NCBI GenBank assembly: GCA_024509875.1
Contig: JAMPIV010015252.1
Coordinates: 1 to 64,000 of the forward strand
DNA length: 64,000 bases
Origin: Oreohelix idahoensis
Taxonomy: Eukaryota > Mollusca > Gastropoda > Stylommatophora > Oreohelicidae
Direction: 5' to 3'
Made by a program: the position numbers and the translations under genes. Numbering within the stretch: the stretch's first letter is position 1; each line of letters starts with the position of its first letter. Positions 56,760 through 64,000 of the stretch are shown one piece after another. A model generated the notes under the pieces. That model ran no database searches. It was not told where the DNA came from and saw only the letters and a list, made by a program, of their open reading frames with translations.

Positions 56760-56960
56760 AACCAATAAAAAAAAAAAATACAGAAATAAAAAAACAGGCG
56801 CCCCCAAAAAAAAAGAAAAAAAAAAAAAAAAAAAATAAAAAAGATAAAATAAAAGAAAAAAATAAAATAAGGGGGGGTAAAAAAGATTCAAATTTTAACT
56901 CTCCTTAAAACACATAAAACACGAATACCGAAAAAATATAAAAAAATAAACGAATTACAA
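56760..56960. repeat. A-rich low-complexity tract
   Basis: Long A runs interrupted by single T, G or C, following directly on the T/G-rich region; the strand bias flips at about 56700-56760. Possible old poly(A)-type tail or simple expansion. Confidence 0.7.
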
Positions 56961-58540
56961 ACACGAACAGGAGATATAACGACACCCCTCTTAATGATAG
57001 TTACCGGTTCTTAATTGACTGTCAGTTTTTGTGTGGTCTTTTTTCAAAAACATATTCGTACATTATATAATATTCTTACGCGAAAATGGAAAACACAAAA
57101 TACAGAGAATACCTTAATTAACGAGGAATCATTATACGTTTTTGGTCGTGTTAGATCTTTCTTTGAAGTGGTTCTGCGTTTTCAAAGGTTGTTTCTTGGG
57201 TCCCAGATGGTTATGGTTAACAGACGGCTTTGTCTCATGGTAGTCTATTGATCTGGCCACCGGTCTAACAGGACTCTTCTCAGCATCATATTCACAAAAC
57301 CAGAATTTATCTCGGCATAAGATGCACTACTCGGGCAACCCATGCCTAACGACGCTCGCGAACTAGCTATGTATGCGTGCGCCAACTCGTATATTTGTTT
57401 GGTCGTGGTATCATTTGGTTGGTTTTATATGGGGATTTTAGTACTAATTCTTGTAGGGCAAATTGGATGATACGAGGGGTTCATATTCTTCACGCTCAAG
57501 TGTCAGATGATAATTTCGAGAACGTTATATTCTACCCGTAGGCCATGCTGTATCCGCGAGTTCGGGAGAGGAAGCGTAGCACCGGATATCTCCTTCACAA
57601 GTATTCATTGTAAAAAGGGTCGTAATCTGTTTTGAAACATTGATGGTGCATCGGGTTTGTGGTCTATACAACTATAAATATTCCCCATATCATTAATAGA
57701 ATCTTCGATTGTGAGTTAAGGGGTAGCATCCAGTGTTCCAGGACAGTAGCTCGTAAATATTCACGCTTAATCATTTTCTTTTGCTACGTGACATACATTT
57801 TTATAAGACCCCGGGCTATTAATTTAACGTCTTAATCCAAAAGTATTAACTACTTGATTATTGTATATTAATACGATCTTATTTCCTTATTTCTAGAAGT
57901 CTATTATTAATAGCCTATTGTAAAAGGTTACTCACCTAGTTGCTTTAAAAACACAAAATGGATATCTACACACATTTGTTATGGTTCTGCATGACTAAAA
58001 AAGAAAAAATTGGAATAAGAATTACAAATAACTACATCTACTCCGAGGTTTTTTCTTGAAAAAATTCCGGCGCACCAGCAGTAGGCGAGCCCAGTGGTTC
58101 TCTTGATGTCTGAAATAGGGACTTTTGCTCGTAGTTGCGGTTCTAACTCATTGGGTGAGTTCTATAAAAACATGCAGACTTGAGTGTATTTGTTATCCAC
58201 GGGATTCTCATCCGATTCTTGAATTCAATAATGCCATATGAGTGTTAATTTTAATATAAAATACAGACAAGACTGTATCATTCCTTCTGTTTATCTCGCT
58301 CATGAGTCCGTTACTTTGCTCGTCTTTTTTACCTCCGCACCTCTATAAACCATATAATTTCTTGACGGTGCCCACGCTAGTGTACGTTCATCGTGGACGT
58401 TATTGAATAACCAGACCCTGTAATTTCGACTCTATAATAATTATGTTCACCTAATTTGGCATTTTTCACAAATTATACTTCCCGCAGCCATTTTTTTAGT
58501 AAAAACAAAAGAAATAAAGCTTGATAATGTTTAAATTTAA
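56961..58540. other. Unassigned sequence
   Basis: No recognisable gene or repeat. The frame at 57015-57251 has no domain. Confidence 0.5.
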
Positions 58541-58547
58541 TTTGGCC

Positions 58548-58640
58548 CACACAGTGGCTCTCTGCCACGGTCAATGGTAAAAAAAAAAAAAAATTGCATG
58601 TTTCGAAATCAGGTTCGATCCCCGACACTGAACATAAACG
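58548..58640 (+). mobile_element. tRNA-derived SINE-like fragment
   Basis: TGGCCCACACAGTGG resembles a degenerate A box, and GGTTCGATCC (58612-58621) fits the RNA polymerase III B box. They are about 60 bp apart, but an A14 run lies between them, so this is not a tRNA gene. Only the tRNA-like head is visible. Confidence 0.4.
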
Positions 58641-61120
58641 AGGCACAAAATCACCCTAGTGAGTTTCAAATACTGAACTAACATATGTCTCTTTTACTAA
58701 AGATTAAAGATTACCTTATGCGTTCCGTCATACCCAGTTGTTTGAAGCTCAGTTACATTCTTATTTACACTTCTTGCATTCAACGTTTTACTGTGCGAGT
58801 CATTTGAATAAGGTTATCTTACTACTACGCGGACTTTGAAGTATATGGAGTGTGCAACTACCCGTTGGGTTCGCCTTTCTGTACTTTGCATTATTTATTT
58901 TGTGAGTAGCCTCTTTTATCTCACTCAAAAACAAGCATGAACGTGCATTCGATGCATTGAATTTACATATTCACCAATATTCAAAATAATAATGTGGCAA
59001 TCGTCCAAAGATCATATTTGTTTTTGCGATGTCTCGGTTCTATTCCTTCGAGTTTTTTGTGTCCTAAAACATGGATATACAAGTTTATTTACGACATATT
59101 CGTTTGACCTTCACATGGACTTTTCTAAGTTCATTGAGTGTATGAGATACTATTTCCATTTGCGAGATTTCAAATTAAATACATATTACCGTCCGTTATT
59201 CCCAGTTATCTTAATTGTCGTCAGAGGTAATCATCATGGGCTTGTATACTTACAGCCCTGCGAGCCCTGCTTGGCTACCGTGCATCCGTAGCACAAGTCC
59301 CAACGGTAGTGAGACCCAATTTAGTTTGCCTTTTGAACACAGTTCATCCTTCTTCTTCTTCTTCACTTCACGCGTCCTTAAGCCTACACGACCGTACAAA
59401 TGCTAAGTCAAAGTGCGGCCCATTACCGCCTGAGTGCGATACTAATTAACCTAAAATTAGAGATCGTGCATTCTGCATCGATAGGTTGTTTCTTTTGCCA
59501 TTGTTTCCAATAATCACGCCTAGTGGCGTTTTTTACCTATATATTAGAGCATCGCATGCCAAAATCAACCAATTATGCTGGTGTTTCCGTTATCGAAACG
59601 TGGACTGGAAATTCCGGAGTGCGGGGTCTGACCAGTTGGTGAAAACAGATCATATTTTGATCATTAAGTCTTTTCTCTCTCACTATGGTTATGCCAGACA
59701 ACCTATGTAAACATTTCCTATCTAACTTCATTTAATACGTTATAGGTACTGACCATCTGTCCTCATTTCATTATAGAACTTCGGCCATAATATCGAATGC
59801 CTAACCACTGGAACGGACAATTAAACACGTGCTTCGATGGCCACTTGGTGGATCAAGGATATCAAATATAAAAATAGCCTGTGGAGCGGTTTAAAAGATC
59901 AGATAATCCGTTTCATTTATGTCAACGCCCTGATTTTAAGCAGTCGACTCGTCAGAACTATCTTAATTATCAAATCGGTCTTTCACTCCCGACCGTCACA
60001 ACCTCGTACCATGAGATTTTGCGTTCACATTAAGAACATGACTGCATTTAATCATTATCTCTCTATTTAAATACCCAATATAATACCATCATCAAAAATG
60101 ATACATTTACTGCCTTTACCAAGTTTGCATTGGTACCTTATGGATCTGCGTTCGCAACCCTTATTCTTGTAGTTTAATACCATCGGAAATAGTATTAAGG
60201 TACTGCGAGTCTGATTTTTATGGGGTACGTGAGTTTAGCACGTTTTGGAATTGTATGTGGATCGCGGCTGGGGTATGTACTTGTATCTGCTCTGAATAGT
60301 CAGTGTGTGTAGTATATAACTGTAAAATATATGTGTGTTTTGCGTTGGATACGAGAGACCTATATCTTACTACACTTTAAAGTAGGTGTGTATATTAGTT
60401 AAGAATCTTAACACTTTGATGTCAAAAAAATGTTATTTTGTTTTATTTTTTTAAGGTCCTTTATATTTAAAACGCTACTCAATCTTAGATAGCCCGTTCT
60501 GGTAATTTATTTATACATTGGGTTTTTAAGTCTATATTAAGTGTAGAATTTCGCCCGCCGTCGTTGCTGTGGGCCCGGACAACAAGGGGGCGACTGGTTT
60601 GGATTTCTATCTTAGGTTATTGCAGCATAGACACTCAAAAAAAAACACACCCACACCCAATTCCCAAACACCCCAGTGTAGAATTTTTGTGTATAGATAT
60701 TTCTCATAACGTTGAATAAAGTCACAAAAGACTACAAAACCTCCTAGAAAGCAGTTGGCCAAAGAGCAGGTTGCGTGGAGTCGCCCCCCCCACCCCCCAC
60801 CGTCCGCCAGCAAACAGTCCACACCACATTTTTACATAGATGATACGATAGTGTCGTGATACCATCCGCACTACGATCCCCACTCAGTGGTTCTAAATAT
60901 CCTCTGTGGGAAGCGGGGACGACCGGGAGAGCGAGGACGGTTAGCCGCTCTGTTGGGGATTTTATCCCTTCTTCTAGATGGGGAAGGTGTTGGAGTCTAT
61001 ACAGGTGGAGCGGTTACGTGGAGACGATAAGGGATAAGTTGGAAATAGAATAACTGAATATTAAAGAACCAACGACCAAGGCTGCGATATATTACGACTG
61101 CATCACCACCTACATCTATA
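58641..61120. other. Unassigned sequence
   Basis: No recognisable gene. Frames at 58992, 59215, 59486, 59837 and 60607 show no domains. A CCCCCCCACCCCCCA run at about 60784 is the only conspicuous base pattern. Confidence 0.5.
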
Positions 61121-61129
61121 TGGCAGTGA

Positions 61130-61390
61130 GAAATATTCGACAACTGGGAGGAAAAAAAATAAATAAAAATATTTGGCACCTGGAAAAAAAAGTTGAAGAA
61201 AATATAATTGGCACCTTGAAAAATAATTTGACAAGTGGAAAAAGAAGTTGACAACTGCAAGAATTATTTGCTTTGGGAAGTACTGACAACACGAAAAAAT
61301 ATTTAATGACAAAATATTTAATGAAAAGCTTGGAACACTGCAAGAGATATTTAAAGAAATAATCAAAGAAATTTTTGACAACTGCAAAAA
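61130..61390. repeat. Degenerate interspersed CAACTG-type motif array
   Basis: The word GACAACTG or a variant (GGCACCTG, GGCACCTT, GACAAGTG, GACAACAC, GAACACTG), usually followed by AAA-rich sequence, occurs about eight times at irregular spacing of 20-50 bp. Minus-strand frames across it are by-products. Confidence 0.5.
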
Positions 61391-61566
61391 TAAAATTAAA
61401 ATCGGGTTAATAGATATTTATCTATGTAACGCGGCTTAAGGCAACACGTTGACCAAGAAAGCGAAACACGTAGACGTGTCCTATTGTCGGGGTGATGACA
61501 CTGCAGTGTTAATAAATTATCCCCTTTTTTAAAAACCCTACCGAGGTCACCGCTGTTGACATCGCA

Positions 61567-61725
61567 GATGCGCTATTTTTAGTTTCAGTGGATTGGGTTT
61601 TCCCGAAAACATTCTATCTTATCAGGGATCCCAGCTGGTATACCAGCAGAATGCGCTATTTTAAGTTTTCAGTAGGTTGGGTTTTCCCGAAATCATCCTA
61701 TCTGACCAGGTCGGGGACGTCTAAG
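61567..61725 (+). repeat. Two imperfect ~75-bp direct repeats before the polymerase fragment
   Basis: ATGCGCTATTTT...AGT...GGTTTTCCCGAAA...CTATCT occurs at about 61568-61640 and again at about 61651-61715. The second copy runs into the polymerase reading. A GTCGGGG...GTTAATAAA...CCCC pair (61487 and 61711) suggests a larger duplicated unit. Confidence 0.6.
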
Positions 61726-62450
61726 TTAATAAACTACCCCCGGTTTAGAAAAATGACTTTCGTGACTGATGACATATTCGAAGTAGAAATGGTTAAAAAG
61801 AAAATTAGTTGGGACCTACCCGCGCAGATAGGTTTTTTCGTTTACCAGTACGCCAAACTGCGCATGTTAGAGTTTTATTACGACTGTTTAGATACATTTG
61901 TAGAAAGGTCAGATTTTCAGTTGTGCGAGACAGATACAGACAGTCTTTGCTTGGCACTTAGTACAGACAACCTAGCGGACGCCGTTAAGCTCGATATGCG
62001 ACGTGAATTTTATAGTACCTACGACCAGTGGTTCCCCGCCGAATGTGTCCCGACCATAGATCCGAATTTATTAATAGCGAGGGTAAGACGCGACTCGTGT
62101 GTCAGAAATGCCGCGATAAAAAATTATTTGACAAACGGACACCGGGTCTTTTTAAATTAGAGTACGAAGGCAGTGGGATGATTTCCCTCTGCAGCAAAAC
62201 ATACCACTGTTTTGGTAATTACGACAAGACTACGACAAAAGGACTGAGTAACCAACACAACAACATAGGCAAAAACACGTTCTTAGAGGTTCTCAACACG
62301 CAACAAGCACAGGGCGGGAAAAATGTAGGTTTCAGAACACGCAACTCCGCCATCTATACATATGAACAACACAGAAATGCCCTGTCTTATTTCTACATCA
62401 AGAGACAGGTGCATCCCGACAATGTCACCACATCTCCTCTCAGCATCTAA
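61712..62450 (+). pseudogene. DNA polymerase family B (protein-primed type), C-terminal part
   Basis: The polymerase-like reading starts at about 61730. It contains KISWDLPAQIGFFVYQYAKL and FYYDCLDTF, then the catalytic motif C, ETDTDSLCLAL (DTD encoded at about 61933-61941). A frameshift near 62085 moves the reading to the frame ending at 62450, with TPGLFKLEYEGSG, CSKTYHCFG and an Asn/Gln-rich end. It matches the missing 3' part of the gene at 13621-19091 in kind but lies on the opposite strand 48 kb away. Motifs A and B are absent from both, so this is either a rearranged half of that gene or another copy. Confidence 0.78.
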
Positions 62451-63421
62451 AAATATCTCTCTTCCACTATGTACGCAACACCAACCGAAACCATACCACA
62501 CACACGTGCACGCACCTCTCTGTCCTATTTTTACGACACGACGACAATGTGACGACATCACTCAAGCTCTATAATTGGTCTGGTCTGCAACCAAGAACAT
62601 AACTGTGATATTACATTTTATGTCTTCCAATAAAACGCCCCTCCCTCTTTCCAATCTGTGATCATATAATTTTTTTTTAAAATAATGTACACACCGCCCA
62701 TCTTCCAATATATATTCCTATGTGTTACTGCTATTTGCCAATATATAAAAATTGTACAATGCCATTATATACACCTATATGTTTGTTACTGCAAAACAAT
62801 ATTGAAAAATAAAATATATTTATTAACTAAATTCTTTGTTATCTATGTATGTATAACTGTTGTAATATATGTATAACTAAATATTGTCTACCTGTTGTAA
62901 TATATGTCTAATTGTTGTAACATACAACACAACAACACGCCCGCCATTATCGAACTAATATAGGACAACAAGACGCAAGCTGATCATCAGAAGAAATCAC
63001 CCCAGCTAAAATATATCGCTATATAAAAAGTCACGCGGCGCCATATGACGCGCCACCTGCGGAATCGACCTGGAGTATTTCCTTATATAAAAGTCATGTC
63101 GCACCACCTGAATGATAACCGTAAACAACATTGTATACTACTCACCGTGGATGGAAGGTATGCAGCGTTCTTTCTTGCTTAGCATAGGTTGTCCATGTCT
63201 CGCTGCCATTTAGAAGTGTGCTGTTGACGCAGGCGTTATATAAAGAAAGCTTTGTTCTTCAATGTGAGTTTGTTGTTTCCCCAAACACGTGTTGTGAGGC
63301 GGCAAAATGTGGTTGCAGCTTGTTTTTTAGTAGCAACATTGAATGGGGTGTAATAGTTTATATACAGCACAGCAACAAGGCATAATGATTGCTTCAAAAT
63401 ACGGAAAATAATACTTTATAT
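62451..63421. other. Unassigned AT-rich sequence
   Basis: No gene. Repeated words such as TGTTGTAATATATGT (62850-62925) and an A/T-rich 62640-62900 segment are visible. Frames at 62362 and 62685 have no domains. Confidence 0.5.
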
Positions 63422-63943
63422 CAGTGTTTCTCAAAAATTTACGGATTACCGCCCCTTGCATCCCAGAGAACATCCCCACTGCCCCCTCCATGTCCCATTT
63501 TTTATATCCCGTACATGCGTCACTGATTTTGTCTTTCAAGTCCACAACATTTTTGTCGTTAATATTGCTACACAATATTTGAACAGGATAATGTAGTTAA
63601 TTACCAAATATTACCAATGCCCATGAAAGGCTCCTCGTACACCGTGGTACGCGTAAACCAATTTGGGAAATTTGGCTAAATAAGACATTGAGACGAATGA
63701 TGTTAAGGAGAAGAAGTGGGTTAAGGTTTGTTCAGACTACGTTCTCCTTTTAAGCGCTCACGTCAAGGCCTTGTATAATCAAACTGCTTTTATATGTAAG
63801 CTTTCTATTAAGTAATATTGTTAGCTTTAGCTTGGCAAATCCTCAACCACCCCCTCACTTCTGAATTCCCATCTCTTCGCCCCTTTTTCCCTTAAGGTCC
63901 ACCCAACACCCTCAGGAGGCGGTAGTGCCCACTTTGTGAACCA
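63422..63943. mobile_element. Possible hAT-like (Charlie-type) MITE
   Basis: The left end, CAGTGTTTCTCAAAAATTTA followed shortly by ACCGCCCC, resembles hAT Charlie-type ends. The right end has GGAGGCGGTAG...CTTTGTGAACCA, an imperfect inverted match. There is no transposase, and no clear 8-bp target duplication. Confidence 0.4.
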
Positions 63944-64000
63944 ATATATTATATAGAGACTAGTAATTAAATAGGGATAGTTTCATTTAATCCTCAAAGT

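Noticed and set aside
58548..58640. A functional tRNA gene
   Set aside because: Only the B box is good, an A14 run interrupts the body, and no cloverleaf can be folded by eye.

Overview
This is a gene-poor, AT-rich stretch of an animal genome, built almost entirely from transposable elements inserted into one another. The families present are Gmr1-like Ty3/gypsy elements, a Penelope-like element with a GIY-YIG domain, RTE-like LINEs and a protein-primed DNA polymerase of Polinton/adintovirus type. Together they suggest a marine invertebrate, most likely a lophotrochozoan. That is inference; no host gene or marker fixes the species. I found no intact cellular gene.

Layout. 1-3298 (minus): 5' part of an LTR retrotransposon with gag, protease, a tRNA-Pro primer binding site and a probable LTR. 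4128-12309: two nearly identical 687-bp direct repeats enclose a broken plus-strand gene coding for a long coiled coil ending in an RNA recognition motif (RRM). 12310-19091: remains of a minus-strand gene (C2H2 fingers, OTU-like Cys box, family-B polymerase exonuclease region). It is interrupted by a solo LTR (14636-16163) and a Penelope-like element (16405-17740), and cut off by a truncated LTR (12310-13620). 19023-23167: a tandem duplication carrying part of that gene's flank and the 3' LTR of another gypsy copy (G0). 23168-26455: an RTE-like LINE. 26628-33757: gypsy copy G1 (minus), with a second LINE in its gag. 33758-43604: complete gypsy copy G2 (minus) with 1530-bp LTRs, sitting inside the LTR of G1. 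43898 to about 53200: decayed gypsy copy G3 (plus). About 53.0-61.1 kb: low-information sequence with a T/G-rich tract, A-rich tract and one tRNA-derived SINE-like piece. 61712-62450 (plus): C-terminal part of the same type of DNA polymerase. 63422-63943: possible hAT-like MITE.

How the parts work together. G1, G2 and G3 share one design: a coiled-coil Gag with a SCAN-like capsid region, then a CX2C-X13-CXH motif in place of a zinc knuckle, an aspartic protease (DSG), integrase, reverse transcriptase and RNase H. Integrase precedes reverse transcriptase, as in Gmr1, and Gag and Pol lie in one frame. LTR boundaries are supported by target duplications and, for G2, by an empty-site copy at about 20.65 kb. 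All coding regions carry stops or frameshifts. Several frameshifts fall in homopolymers, so some may be sequencing errors.
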